This document shows, piece by piece, positions 1 through 8,375 of a DNA stretch of 64,000 bases (position 1 is the first letter of the stretch; each line of letters starts with the position of its first letter). The notes under the pieces were generated by a model. It made no database searches. It worked only from the letters and a program-made list of their open reading frames with translations, and was not told the origin of the DNA. Location: contig OY288156.1 of assembly GCA_958439195.1 (NCBI GenBank), positions 93,501 through 157,500 on the forward strand, given 5' to 3'. The stretch comes from an uncultured Paracoccaceae bacterium (lineage in GTDB: Bacteria > Pseudomonadota > Alphaproteobacteria > Rhodobacterales > Rhodobacteraceae). The position numbers and the translations under genes are program-made.

Positions 1-535
1 TGCACAAGGCCCGCGCAATCGCTGCCCGCTGCTGTTGCCCGCCCGACAGGAACGCCGGATAGGCGCCCGCCTTTTCCGCCAGCCCCACCCGCGCCAGCAG
101 GGCCATCGCCCGATCCGCCGCCTCGGCCTTTGGCACGCCCAACACATGCACCGGAACCTCGGTCAGGTTGTCCAGCACCGTCTTGTGCGTCCACAGGTTG
201 AAACTCTGGAACACCATCCCCAAACTGCGCCGGATGCGTTCGATCTGCCGCCGGTCTGCCGCGCCGCCCTCGGGGCGCTGGCGCACTTCCTCGCCCGCGA
301 TCACCACACGCCCGGCGCTGGGTGTCTCCAGGAAATTGATGCAGCGCAGCATGGTGGATTTGCCCGATCCGGACCCGCCGATCACCGCGATCACATCGCC
401 CTCATGCGCCGTCAGGTCGACACCCTTCAGCACGTGATGTGGCCCAAAGGATTTGTGCAAACCTTCGACACGGATCGCCTCACGCAGCGCGTCGGGGGCG
501 GGATCGGCATGGATTTGCGCGGTCGGTGCAGCCAA
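1..535 (-). CDS. Amino-acid-type ABC transporter ATP-binding protein (partial, 3' end outside window)
   Basis: The reverse strand reads a polar-amino-acid-type (GlnQ/HisP/ArtP) ATPase. It shows the N-terminal phrase LHKSFGPHHVLKGVDL, a Walker A GGSGSGKST, the Q-loop region GMVFQSFNLWTHKTVLDNL and the ABC signature LSGGQQQR, followed by IARAL where the window ends. Walker B and the rest of the C-terminus lie outside. No ATG fits the frame; TTG at 535 is chosen because AGGAA lies 6-7 bases upstream. The WTHKTVLDNL wording is typical of the histidine/arginine/octopine branch. Partner permease and binding-protein genes must lie outside the window, so the substrate cannot be told. Confidence 0.85.
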   Translation of the reverse strand, partial: MAAPTAQIHADPAPDALREAIRVEGLHKSFGPHHVLKGVDLTAHEGDVIAVIGGSGSGKSTMLRCINFLETPSAGRVVIAGEEVRQRPEGGAADRRQIERIRRSLGMVFQSFNLWTHKTVLDNLTEVPVHVLGVPKAEAADRAMALLARVGLAEKAGAYPAFLSGGQQQRAAIARALC

Positions 536-767
536 GAATACGTTCCTATACGGATGTAGAACAATTAGACGCGGCACGGGCCAATCTGGCAAGCGGAATC
601 GCGCAGACGCCCTGTTCTGTTGAACTTGGCGTGAACCTGCACAGCAAAACGGCGCAATCCGCCCACTTTCCGCGGCTTTTGGCCTGCTGCGGCAGGCTGC
701 CGCACTTCCACCCGGCACGGGCATTGCCATTTTGAGATTCGATAACAGGGCAGAAAAGGAAGCGGCA

Positions 768-1220
768 ATGTCAAACGGTCAGCAGGAACTTGGTCGGGTG
801 CCCAATCGGGGGCTGTATCGGGGAACCTGGATCGTCGTTGCCTGTTCCGAACAGGCGATGATCCTGGAAAACGCAGGCTGCGTGAAACAACCCGACCTGC
901 GCCTGATCGACCGTATGGATGCCCTGCCACACCGCCCGTTACACGTGAACGAACCCAACGCCGAAGTGTCAGATCGCGGGCGGCTGGCGACATCCGCCTT
1001 TGCCGCGCAGGTGGTGGGTCGTCTGGCGCGCGAAGCGGCGCGGGGCAGGGCGCAACGCCTGGTCCTGGCCGCTGAACCGCCGCTCCTGTCCGCGATCAGC
1101 GATCGTCTGGATGCAGATCTGCGCGCCCGTGTGGTGCTTTCCCTGCCGCAACGCCTGACCCGGCAACCGCTGGGTGACATTGTCACCGTGGTCAACAACG
1201 CCTTGGAAAGCGCGGCCTAG
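768..1220 (+). CDS. Host attachment family protein (Host_attach/baeRF-like)
   Basis: A 150-residue protein. The opening strand WIVVACSEQAMILEN, the central RLVLAAEPPLLSAISDRL and the ending RARVVLSLPQRLTRQPLGDI follow the pattern of the family annotated as 'protein required for attachment to host cells', which is related to archaeal release-factor-like (baeRF) domains. ATG 768 is preferred over the upstream ATG at 732 because AAGGAAG lies about 6 bases before it. It appears monocistronic. The biochemical role of the family is poorly established, and plant-attachment names come from Agrobacterium. Confidence 0.7.
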   Translation: MSNGQQELGRVPNRGLYRGTWIVVACSEQAMILENAGCVKQPDLRLIDRMDALPHRPLHVNEPNAEVSDRGRLATSAFAAQVVGRLAREAARGRAQRLVLAAEPPLLSAISDRLDADLRARVVLSLPQRLTRQPLGDIVTVVNNALESAA

Positions 1221-1385
1221 TAACAGCCACCCGAACGGCCCCCGATCAGCCCCCTGAATTGGCGGATAACCGCGCAGCCTGACACAGTCACGTGGAGTTT
1301 CCGGCCTTTTGGCGCACAACCATCCTAAAGGACAGGTTCCGGCTGCCGTCCCGCAGGATATGTCTGATCCGCGTCAGGAGATGCC

Positions 1386-1730
1386 ATGCTGTTGAATGCT
1401 GCCGTGATCGAAGAAGTGCGCGAAACGCTGGGCGATGCCACCCTGCGCGCCTTCATGTCACGCATGATGACCGAAGTCGAAGAAACCGGCAAAACGATGA
1501 ACCGCCTGCTGGCAGAGCAGGATTTCGCGGCCTTGGCGGCAACCGCACATCGGGCGTCCGGGTCGGCCGCGTCGGTTGGGGCAACCGGCTTGCACATGGC
1601 GCTGAAGGATATCGAAAACGCCAGCCGGGGGCCGGACGTGCAGGCCACGCTGCCCGGCCTGATCGCCATCCTTTCCGATCGCATGACGGAAACAAGGGTC
1701 GCCTTGACCATCATCATGGGGCAGGTCTAG
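1386..1730 (+). CDS. HPt (histidine phosphotransfer) domain protein
   Basis: A 114-residue, all-helical single-domain protein. The stretch ATAHRASGSAASVGATGL contains the HPt hallmark, a His followed by a small-residue helix (consensus AHxLKGxAxxxGA), so the His near residue 57 is the likely phospho-acceptor. It would relay phosphate between a hybrid kinase and a response regulator, but neither is adjacent. AGGAG lies 5-6 bases before the ATG. The Lys usually found after the His is replaced by Ala/Ser, which is tolerated in the family. Confidence 0.75.
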   Translation: MLLNAAVIEEVRETLGDATLRAFMSRMMTEVEETGKTMNRLLAEQDFAALAATAHRASGSAASVGATGLHMALKDIENASRGPDVQATLPGLIAILSDRMTETRVALTIIMGQV

Positions 1731-1826
1731 CGCGCCGTCGGTGGGTTTCCGCCCGCCCCCAAGCCGGGCAAAGCGGCGAGGCTTGTCCCGTGCCTTGCCA
1801 TGCGGCACAACGCTGGCATGATCAAA

Positions 1827-2150
1827 ATGCGAAATATCATCTGGCTCATGCTGCCCTTCGTGGTTGCCGCAACACTTACCCTTCCGGCAGGCTCCGCCTT
1901 TGCCGGACCAAAAGGCTGCCCACCCGGTCTGGCCAAAAAGGCCGTGCCCTGTGTGCCGCCCGGTCAGGCCAAGAAATGGCAGATCGGCAATCGTATCCCC
2001 GGCGGCACCCCGTGGTATGAGGTGCGCGATTGGGATCGCTATGGCCTGCCCGCCCCGCTGGACGGCAGCCGCTATGTCCTGATCGACAACGATCTCGTCC
2101 GGGTGGCCATCGCCACAGGCGTGATCCTGGAATTTCTGGGCCGCTACTAA
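1827..2150 (+). CDS. RcnB-like/Excalibur-like small periplasmic protein
   Basis: About 107 residues. MRNIIWLMLPFVVAATLTLP forms a signal peptide ending near AFA. The mature part starts GPKGCPPGLAKK and continues VPPGQAKKW, the basic Pro/Gly/Lys segment frequent in rhodobacterial secreted proteins. It ends in YVLIDNDLVRVAIATGVIL, which resembles the C-terminal strand pair of RcnB family proteins (periplasmic Ni/Co homeostasis in enterobacteria). ATGs at 1800, 1818 and 1827 are all in frame; the choice is uncertain and 1827 leaves the shortest signal peptide. Metal handling is not demonstrated. Confidence 0.65.
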   Translation: MRNIIWLMLPFVVAATLTLPAGSAFAGPKGCPPGLAKKAVPCVPPGQAKKWQIGNRIPGGTPWYEVRDWDRYGLPAPLDGSRYVLIDNDLVRVAIATGVILEFLGRY

Positions 2151-2157
2151 GCCGCCT

Positions 2158-2742
2158 TCAGGCCAGCGCCCGCGCAAACAGCGCCGCCAGCCGCGCCTGC
2201 CCGGCGCGGTAGTCCGGCAATGACCGGGCCGTGGTCTTAAGCCCCTTCACCGCCGACATGATCGCCTGCGCCACCTCTGGCCCGGAGCCAAGCCCCTGCG
2301 GAAGGTTCCGCTGCGCCAGCCAGTCGCCCAGCAGGGCCACCATCCGCGCCTCACCCGCCGCCGCAAGATCACCCGTCACGGCGAATCCGGCATCCAACAG
2401 CTCTTCGCCATGCGGGGTAGACAGCACCGCTTCCATGAACTTGCCATCCTTGGCCACGAACGCCGCCCGCAGCGCCTGTTCCAGCGTCTGCCCCGGCGCC
2501 TCCAGTGCGGCGGTCATGTCGCGCAGTGCATCCTCGAAATACCGCATCGCCAGCGACCGGAAGATGTCCTCCTTGTTGCGGTAATGCAGATACAGCGCCG
2601 TCCGCGACAGGCCCGCCCCGCGCGCTATGTCATCCATCGACGTGCGGCGATAGCCATAGCTGGAAAATGCATGAAAGGCCGCATCCAGGATCGTGTCCTG
2701 TCGGTCAACCGGGGCGGCATTGGGTGGCAAAGAAGCAGCCAT
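2158..2742 (-). CDS. TetR family transcriptional regulator
   Basis: A 194-residue TetR repressor. The N-terminal helix-turn-helix spans DAAFHAFSSYGYRRTSMDDIARGAGLSRTALYLHYRNKEDIF, and the rest is a variable helical ligand-binding domain. It is divergent from the iorAB genes and most likely represses them. The short gap contains a 12-base palindrome and a repeated 11-mer that would serve as operators. The open frame continues far upstream, but only ATG 2742 places the HTH at the usual distance from the N-terminus. No good Shine-Dalgarno sequence precedes it. Confidence 0.85.
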   Translation of the reverse strand: MAASLPPNAAPVDRQDTILDAAFHAFSSYGYRRTSMDDIARGAGLSRTALYLHYRNKEDIFRSLAMRYFEDALRDMTAALEAPGQTLEQALRAAFVAKDGKFMEAVLSTPHGEELLDAGFAVTGDLAAAGEARMVALLGDWLAQRNLPQGLGSGPEVAQAIMSAVKGLKTTARSLPDYRAGQARLAALFARALA

Positions 2743-2746
2743 GTGA

Positions 2747-2810
2747 ACAAACTGACAAAACGCTTCCAGAATGTCAATTGACAAACTGACACTTTTCGAC
2801 CAATTTGTCA
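2747..2810. promoter_or_regulatory. Divergent promoter/operator region between tetR and iorAB
   Basis: The 87-base gap holds an 11-base direct repeat acaaactgaca at 2747-2757 and 2781-2791, a perfect 12-base palindrome TGTCAATTGACA at 2772-2783, and a related inverted half site TTTGTCA at 2804-2810. The -35-like TTGACA at 2779-2784 overlaps the palindrome and could serve iorA, with a weak -10 near 2801-2807. This fits autoregulated TetR control of both genes. It is inference from sequence symmetry. Confidence 0.55.
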
Positions 2811-2829
2811 AAAAGCAAGGGAGCGATCC

Positions 2830-3297
2830 ATGCCCACCACCTTCATTATCAACGGCCGCACCGAAACGGTCGACCTGCCCCCCGACATGCCGCTTCTCTG
2901 GGCGCTGCGTGATGGGTTGAACCTCACCGGAACCAAATTCGGCTGCGGCGTCGCCGCCTGCGGTGCCTGCACCGTGCATGTCAACGGGCAGGCCGTCCGG
3001 TCCTGCCAGACCGCGCTGGGCGATGTCGCCGGGGCCACCGTCACCACCATCGAAGGACTGGGCAACCCCGCCGCCCTGCATGCCGTGCAGGCCGCTTGGC
3101 TTGCGGCGCAGGTGGCGCAATGCGGCTACTGCCAGTCGGGTCAGATCATGCAAGCCGCCGCCCTGCTGGCGGAAACCCCCAACCCCACCGATGCGCAGAT
3201 CGATGAGGCGATGTCCGGCAACCTCTGCCGCTGCGGCACCTATCCGCGCATCCGCGCCGCCGTGCAGGATGCCGCCAACCGCTTGAAGGAGGCGTGA
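2830..3297 (+). CDS. iorA: Isoquinoline 1-oxidoreductase-type (2Fe-2S) subunit
   Basis: A 155-residue electron-transfer subunit of a molybdenum hydroxylase. The plant-ferredoxin-type cluster motif is [12 protein letters not shown] followed by a Cys at VRSC. The second cluster is formed by CGYC ([11 protein letters not shown]) and CRCGTYPRI. It would accept electrons from the molybdopterin subunit encoded immediately downstream. AAGGGAG lies about 6 bases before ATG. It is the first gene of a two-gene operon divergent from a TetR regulator. The substrate is probably an N-heteroaromatic compound or an aldehyde; the family name does not prove isoquinoline. Confidence 0.88.
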   Translation: MPTTFIINGRTETVDLPPDMPLLWALRDGLNLTGTKFGCGVAACGACTVHVNGQAVRSCQTALGDVAGATVTTIEGLGNPAALHAVQAAWLAAQVAQCGYCQSGQIMQAAALLAETPNPTDAQIDEAMSGNLCRCGTYPRIRAAVQDAANRLKEA

Positions 3298-3299
3298 TC

Positions 3300-5534
3300 A
3301 TGGGCCGCGTGATGAAAATTGCCCGCCGTGGCTTTCTGTTTGGCTCTGTTGCCCTCATCGGCGGGGTCGCCTTTGGCTGGTATCGCTACGCCACCCCCCA
3401 CGGCAACCCGCTGGAATCGGGTCTTGGCGCGGGCGAAGCAACGCTGAACCCCTATGTCCTGATTGATGCCAACGGCGTCACCGTCATCGCCCCGCGCGCC
3501 GAAATGGGGCAGGGGATTCACACCACCCTTGCCGCCCTCGTGGCCGAGGAAATGGATCTCGATTGGTCCACCATCCGCGTCATCCACGGCCCCGCCTCCA
3601 AAGCCTATTACAACGCTGCCATCCTGGGCGAAGGCGTCCCCTTTGCACCCACCGATGACAGCCGCCTTGCCAATACCGTGCGCGGTGCGATGGACATCCC
3701 CGCAAAATTCCTGGGCCTGCAAATCACCGGCGGCTCCTCCTCCATCCCCGATGCCTATGAAAAGATGCGCCTCGCCGGGGCCGCCGCCCGCATGGCATTG
3801 GTCGAGGCGGCGGCTGCCCGCCTCAACATCCCCGCCGCGCAACTTTCAACCGAGAATGGCGCAGTCATCGCCCCCGATGGCACCCGCATCCCCTACCCGG
3901 ACCTTGCCGTCGATGCCGCCCGCATCGACCTGCGCAGCGAACCCGCCTTGAAACCCCGCGAAAGCTGGCGGCTTCTTGGCCGCACCCTGCCGCGCACCGA
4001 CATGCTGGCCAAGGTCACGGGAACAGAAACCTTCGCCATCGACCTGCGCCTTCCGGGCATGCGTTTCGCTACTGTCCGCACCAACCCGCGTCTTGGCGGG
4101 GCGATGCTGTCCTATGATGCCGGCGTCGCCGAATCGATGCCCGGCGTCGAACGCATCGTTCCGCTGGAAAACGGGGTCGCCGTCGTTGCCACCAACACCT
4201 GGATTGCGATGCAGGCCGCGGCCACCATCACCTTTGACTGGGGCGCCGCCCCCTATCCCGCCACCAGCGCCGAAATGGCCGACATTCTGCGTGCCAGCTT
4301 CACCCCTGACCACCTCGACAGCACCAACCGCGACGATGGCGATGTCGATGCCGCGCTGCCCCCTGATGCCTTCACCGCCGAATACACCGTCCCCCATCTG
4401 GCCCACGCCACGATGGAACCCATGTCCACGGCCGCCCTGCTCAAGGATGGCCACCTTACCATCTGGTCAGGCCACCAACTGCCCACCCAAATCCTGAAAG
4501 AGGCGCCAGAAATGACCGGCCTCCCGCCCGAGGCGATCACGGTTGAAACCCTGCCTATGGGTGGCGGCTTTGGCCGCCGTGCGGAAATGGACATCGTCCG
4601 TCAGGCCATCATCGTGGCGCAGGCCATCGAAGGCACCCCCGTCCTTGTATCCTGGAGCCGGGAAGAGGACATGACCCACGATTTCTATCGCCCCGCCGCC
4701 ATTGCGCGCGTCCGCGCCTCGGTCGCCGATGGGCGCATCACCGCTTTCGATTTTGCCACCGCCTGCCCCTCTGTCGTCAGCAGCCAGATGGGCCGTATCG
4801 GCATCTCGCTGCCCGGACCCGATGGCACCATCGTGCAGGGCGCATGGGAACAACCCTACCGCCTGCCCAATCACCGCGTCACGGGCTACCGCGCCCCGCC
4901 AATGGCTCCGCTTGGGTCATGGCGGTCGGTTGGGGCATCGCAAAACGCCTTTTTCCACGAAACCGCGATGGATGAACTGGCCCATCTGGCGGGCGTTGAC
5001 CCGATCGAATTCCGCCTTTCACAGATCGACCACGCCCCATCCCGCACCGTGCTTGAAACGGTCGCGGAACTCTCTGGCTGGGGCAGCACCACGCCGGGCC
5101 GCGCCAAGGGCGTCGCCTTTTGCCTGTCCTTTGGCGTCCCGACCGCCCAGGTGATCGAAGTTGAAGACACCCCAAACGGCCTGCGCATGACGGGCGCATG
5201 GATCGCCGCCGATGTCGGCACCGCGCTTGATCCCGGCAATATCGAGGCGCAGCTGCAAGGCGCCATGATCTATGGCCTCTCCGCCGCGATCCGGGGCGAA
5301 ATCACCTTCGCGGATGGCATGGTGGAACAGACCAATTTCTGGGATTACGAACCCATGCGCCTGTCCCAATGCCCGCCGATCCGGGTGCAGGTTCTGCAAA
5401 ACCAGACCCATATCCGTGGTATCGGTGAACCCGGCACACCCCCTGCCGCCCCCGCGCTGGGCAATGCCATCTTCGCCCTGACAGGCCAGCGTCTGCGCGA
5501 CCTTCCCTTCGTCCGTGCGGTAACGTTCGCCTGA
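3300..5534 (+). CDS. iorB: Isoquinoline 1-oxidoreductase-type molybdopterin-binding subunit
   Basis: A 744-residue large subunit of the xanthine-oxidase superfamily, IorB type. The N-terminus ARRGFLFGSVALIGGVAFGW looks like a Tat-type twin-arginine signal or membrane anchor, so the enzyme probably works in the periplasm. Moco-binding signatures include EMGQGIHTTLAALVAEEM, GGGFGRRAEMD and the late IGEPGTPPAAPALGNAIF, where the Glu is the predicted catalytic base. AAGGAGG precedes ATG 3300 by about 7 bases; GTG 3294 would overlap iorA. No dedicated Moco-insertion chaperone of the XdhC type lies next to it. A hairpin terminator follows. Confidence 0.87.
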   Translation: MGRVMKIARRGFLFGSVALIGGVAFGWYRYATPHGNPLESGLGAGEATLNPYVLIDANGVTVIAPRAEMGQGIHTTLAALVAEEMDLDWSTIRVIHGPASKAYYNAAILGEGVPFAPTDDSRLANTVRGAMDIPAKFLGLQITGGSSSIPDAYEKMRLAGAAARMALVEAAAARLNIPAAQLSTENGAVIAPDGTRIPYPDLAVDAARIDLRSEPALKPRESWRLLGRTLPRTDMLAKVTGTETFAIDLRLPGMRFATVRTNPRLGGAMLSYDAGVAESMPGVERIVPLENGVAVVATNTWIAMQAAATITFDWGAAPYPATSAEMADILRASFTPDHLDSTNRDDGDVDAALPPDAFTAEYTVPHLAHATMEPMSTAALLKDGHLTIWSGHQLPTQILKEAPEMTGLPPEAITVETLPMGGGFGRRAEMDIVRQAIIVAQAIEGTPVLVSWSREEDMTHDFYRPAAIARVRASVADGRITAFDFATACPSVVSSQMGRIGISLPGPDGTIVQGAWEQPYRLPNHRVTGYRAPPMAPLGSWRSVGASQNAFFHETAMDELAHLAGVDPIEFRLSQIDHAPSRTVLETVAELSGWGSTTPGRAKGVAFCLSFGVPTAQVIEVEDTPNGLRMTGAWIAADVGTALDPGNIEAQLQGAMIYGLSAAIRGEITFADGMVEQTNFWDYEPMRLSQCPPIRVQVLQNQTHIRGIGEPGTPPAAPALGNAIFALTGQRLRDLPFVRAVTFA

Positions 5535-5565
5535 CGGCATGGGTGTATTAGCCACCGAAACACAC

Positions 5566-5602
5566 ATCAGGCGGGTGGCAAAACCCCGCCTGATCTTAGT
5601 TT
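5566..5602 (+). terminator. Rho-independent-like terminator after iorB
   Basis: A perfect 10-base stem (atcaggcggg at 5566-5575 and cccgcctgat at 5585-5594) with a 9-base loop lies about 30 bases after the iorB stop. It is followed by a weak T-rich stretch (cttagttt). Confidence 0.6.
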
Positions 5603-5672
5603 GATCAAAGACTTGCCGTCATTTGCCGCTATGATGCCCGACGGGACGCATTACAGACGAAGGAATATGATC

Positions 5673-6011
5673 ATGGCCAAAGCGCCGCTTAAATCTGTCA
5701 CCGAATCGCGCGAACAGCTTCAGGATGATGTCGAATCCCGCATTCAGGAACTGCGCGAGGAAATCGCCGCCCTGACCCAATCCCTGCGCGATCTGGGCGC
5801 CAAAAGCGCCGAAGAAGCAAAGACCAAGGCCCGTCATATCGCCGATGACGCCACGACCGAGGCGCTTCAGGCCGTCAAGGAACTGCGCGCCCAATTCGGT
5901 TCGCTGCAATCCGAAGTGGAAGGCAAGGTGCAAAGCCACCCTTTCGCCTGGCTGGCAGGCGCGGTCGGTCTGGGCGTGATTCTGGGCCTCTTCCTCACGC
6001 GCCGCGATTGA
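5673..6011 (+). CDS. DUF883/ElaB-YqjD-like membrane-anchored protein
   Basis: A 112-residue protein. A long amphipathic coiled coil covers roughly residues 10-75 (EQLQDDVESRIQELREEIAALT and following), then comes one C-terminal transmembrane helix WLAGAVGLGVILGLFLTRRD. The order of features matches the DUF883 family (ElaB, YqjD), inner-membrane proteins linked in E. coli to ribosome association in stationary phase. ATG 5673 is chosen because AAGGAA lies 7-8 bases before it. It overlaps the next gene at TGATG, so the two are probably translationally coupled. Confidence 0.75.
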   Translation: MAKAPLKSVTESREQLQDDVESRIQELREEIAALTQSLRDLGAKSAEEAKTKARHIADDATTEALQAVKELRAQFGSLQSEVEGKVQSHPFAWLAGAVGLGVILGLFLTRRD

Positions 6012-6388
6012 TGCGCCGCGCAGGCCCCATCGCCCCGGTCATCGGGGCAGTGGCCATCGCCTTGGTGGCGGTGCTTGTCACACTGGCGGCCCTCGGGCTG
6101 CTGGTGTCGGCGGGCGTTGCCGCGCTGATCCCCCATGTGGGTCTGCCGGGCGCGCTGGCCATCGCCGGGCTTGTCCTTCTGGCCCTCGTGGGTCTCATGG
6201 CGCTCGCCATCCGCGCCAACCTGCGCGCTGCACAACAGCGCGCGCGCAGCACGGCGGCTGTGGCCAACCTGGCCAAGCTCGCCATGGTCCTGATGCCCCG
6301 CACCAGCGCATTGCGCATGGCAGGCGGGCTGCAAATGGGCCTTGGCCTTGCGCTTCTGGTCCTGCCCATGCTGCGCCGTAAGGGCTGA
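6011..6388 (+). CDS. Small membrane protein of the phage-holin/YqjE-like type
   Basis: A 125-residue integral membrane protein. Two strongly hydrophobic helices lie in the N-terminal half (IGAVAIALVAVLVTLAALGLLV and LAIAGLVLLALVGLMALAI), followed by a basic amphipathic stretch and a third hydrophobic run (MGLGLALLVLPML). Its start overlaps the stop of the DUF883 gene. In many proteobacteria DUF883 genes are followed by a DUF1469 (YqjE) membrane protein; this one occupies the same position but I cannot confirm the family. Confidence 0.55.
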   Translation: MRRAGPIAPVIGAVAIALVAVLVTLAALGLLVSAGVAALIPHVGLPGALAIAGLVLLALVGLMALAIRANLRAAQQRARSTAAVANLAKLAMVLMPRTSALRMAGGLQMGLGLALLVLPMLRRKG

Positions 6389-6440
6389 CCCTTCACAACA
6401 TCCTCCTGCCCGCCCTATGCTCCGGGCAGGAGGAACCGCC

Positions 6441-7733
6441 ATGACCCGCATCACCGCCATCCGCGCGCTGGATATCCGTTTTCCCACCTCCCGCTCGCTG
6501 GATGGGTCGGATGCGATGAACCTCGCCCCCGATTACTCGGCCGCCTATTGCATCATCGAAACCGATGACGGAACCGAAGGCCACGGCCTGACCTTCACCA
6601 TCGGGCGCGGCAATGAACTGTGCGTCGCCGCCATCCGCGCCCTCGCCCCCCTGATCCAGAACATCTCCGTCGAAGACCTGCTGTCCGACATGGGTGCCAC
6701 ATGGCGACGGATCACCGGCGACAGCCAACTGCGCTGGACTGGCCCCGACAAGGGCGTCATCCACCTTGCCACGGCCGCCCTGGTGAACGCGCTCTGGGAT
6801 CTCTGGGGCAAACGCGCGGGCAAACCCGTCTGGCGCGTCCTCTGCGACATGACCCCGGCAGAGACGGTTGCGTTGGTCGACTGGCGCTATCTCTCTGACG
6901 CGCTCGATCCCGGCCGCGCCCGTGAACGGCTCGAGGAAAACCACCCCACCCGCGCCACCCGCATCGCCGAGATGCGCGCGAACGGCTATCCCGCCTATAC
7001 CACCTCGGCAGGCTGGCTCGGCTACTCTGACGAAAAGATGCGCCGCCTGTGCCAAGAGGCCATCGCGCAGGGCTGGAACCACTTCAAGATGAAGGTCGGG
7101 GGCAATCTGCAAGATGACATCCGCCGCGCCCGCATCATCCGCGAAGAAATCGGCCCCCACCGCCGCCTGATGATGGATGCCAATCAGGTCTGGGGCGTGG
7201 ATCAGGCCATCTCCCATATGAAACCCCTTGCCCAATTCGACCCCTGGTTCATCGAAGAACCCACCAGCCCCGATGACGTCCTTGGCCACGCCGCCATCGC
7301 CCGTGGCGTCGCGCCGATCAAGGTGGCAACGGGCGAGCATTGCCAGAACGCCGTGATGTTCAAACAGTTCCTTCAGGCCGACGCCCTGCAAATCCTGCAA
7401 CTGGATTCCGCCCGCCTTGGCGGCGTCAACGAAATTGTCGGCGTTTTCCTGATGGCCGATCATTTCGGCGTTCCCGTCTGCCCTCATGCGGGCGGCGTTG
7501 GCCTGTGCGAATACGTCCAGCACCTGTCGATCTTTGATTATGTCTGCGTCTCGGCCAGCCTGACAGACCGGGTGCTGGAATACGTCGATCATCTGCATGA
7601 CCATTTCCTAACACCCGTTCACATGAAGGCGGGTCACTATATGCCGCCCGAAGAACCGGGCTATTCCATCACCATGAAACCCGCCAGCATCGCCGCCCAT
7701 CTCTGGCCAGATGGCGCGGCATGGCGCACCTGA
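6441..7733 (+). CDS. L-fuconate dehydratase (enolase superfamily)
   Basis: A 430-residue member of the mandelate-racemase branch of the enolase superfamily. It would dehydrate L-fuconate to 2-keto-3-deoxy-L-fuconate in non-phosphorylative L-fucose breakdown. The N-terminal capping domain contains RFPTSRSLDGSDAMNLAPDYS. The barrel carries the KMK acid/base motif in FKMKVGG, metal ligands in MMDANQ, IEEP and ATGEH, and the His of CPHAGGVGLCEYVQHL. GGAGGAA stands before the ATG. No other fucose-pathway gene is adjacent. Human ENOSF1 belongs to the same family. Confidence 0.85.
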   Translation: MTRITAIRALDIRFPTSRSLDGSDAMNLAPDYSAAYCIIETDDGTEGHGLTFTIGRGNELCVAAIRALAPLIQNISVEDLLSDMGATWRRITGDSQLRWTGPDKGVIHLATAALVNALWDLWGKRAGKPVWRVLCDMTPAETVALVDWRYLSDALDPGRARERLEENHPTRATRIAEMRANGYPAYTTSAGWLGYSDEKMRRLCQEAIAQGWNHFKMKVGGNLQDDIRRARIIREEIGPHRRLMMDANQVWGVDQAISHMKPLAQFDPWFIEEPTSPDDVLGHAAIARGVAPIKVATGEHCQNAVMFKQFLQADALQILQLDSARLGGVNEIVGVFLMADHFGVPVCPHAGGVGLCEYVQHLSIFDYVCVSASLTDRVLEYVDHLHDHFLTPVHMKAGHYMPPEEPGYSITMKPASIAAHLWPDGAAWRT

Positions 7734-7742
7734 TCCACCCGC

Positions 7743-8375
7743 CTATTCCACCCGCCGCGCGCTGATCTGCGCCAGATCGCCACCTGCAATGTCCTGCTCG
7801 CTCAACATCAGCGCCGCCCCCCGCAATTCTGGCGGGGCCAGCGTCGGGTTGATCTCGCCCGTCCGCGCCCGCTGCGTCACCAACGGCATCAACCGCGCGC
7901 GTTCGCCTGCATCCATCCCCATCGCCGCCATCGTCTGCACGACCGATCCGTGCCTGTCACCGGGGGCCAGCCCCGCGATCATGCGGATGCGCCTACTGGC
8001 CAGATCCCCCGCCGACACCCCTGGCAGCAAACCCAGAACAGGCATCGGCGCAGCATATAAATCCACCAACCCCTCCACATCCGTCACCCGTATCTCCCAA
8101 CGCATCCCATCGTGCGTGATCACAACGGGCGTGCCATCGGCCCGGCGGATTGCGGCGGTCGGCTGCCCCCATGCCGCCCGCACCTGTGCGATAACCGACG
8201 CTTCGGCCAGCGCCTCACGATGCGTGTCTGCCAGGCGTGCCAGCGCCGCGCTGGTCGCCCCGGCGCGGGCGCGCAGCGTTCCGGCCAGCGCCGCGATCAG
8301 CATCACCCCCGCCAGCACCGCCAGCAGAACCACCCCTTGCCGTCTGTTCCGCCCCGGCGGATGATTGCGCGCCAT
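7743..8375 (-). CDS. gspK: Type II secretion minor pseudopilin GspK-like
   Basis: A 210-residue protein. It has a basic N-terminal leader, a prepilin cleavage glycine and a hydrophobic helix (RRQGVVLLAVLAGVMLIAALAGTLRARA), then an extended periplasmic domain with ITHDGMRWEIRVTDVEGLVDL and PGVSAGDLASRRIRM, as in the saposin-like region of GspK. It would cap the T2SS pseudopilus tip. It is shorter than enterobacterial GspK (about 320). Its ATG shares two bases with the ATG of the divergent prepilin peptidase gene, so there is no intergenic space. Confidence 0.72.
   Translation of the reverse strand: MARNHPPGRNRRQGVVLLAVLAGVMLIAALAGTLRARAGATSAALARLADTHREALAEASVIAQVRAAWGQPTAAIRRADGTPVVITHDGMRWEIRVTDVEGLVDLYAAPMPVLGLLPGVSAGDLASRRIRMIAGLAPGDRHGSVVQTMAAMGMDAGERARLMPLVTQRARTGEINPTLAPPELRGAALMLSEQDIAGGDLAQISARRVE

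Noticed and set aside
6393-7604. A 403-codon reverse frame opposite the L-fuconate dehydratase gene
   Set aside because: Antisense shadow; the forward protein has all enolase-superfamily catalytic motifs.
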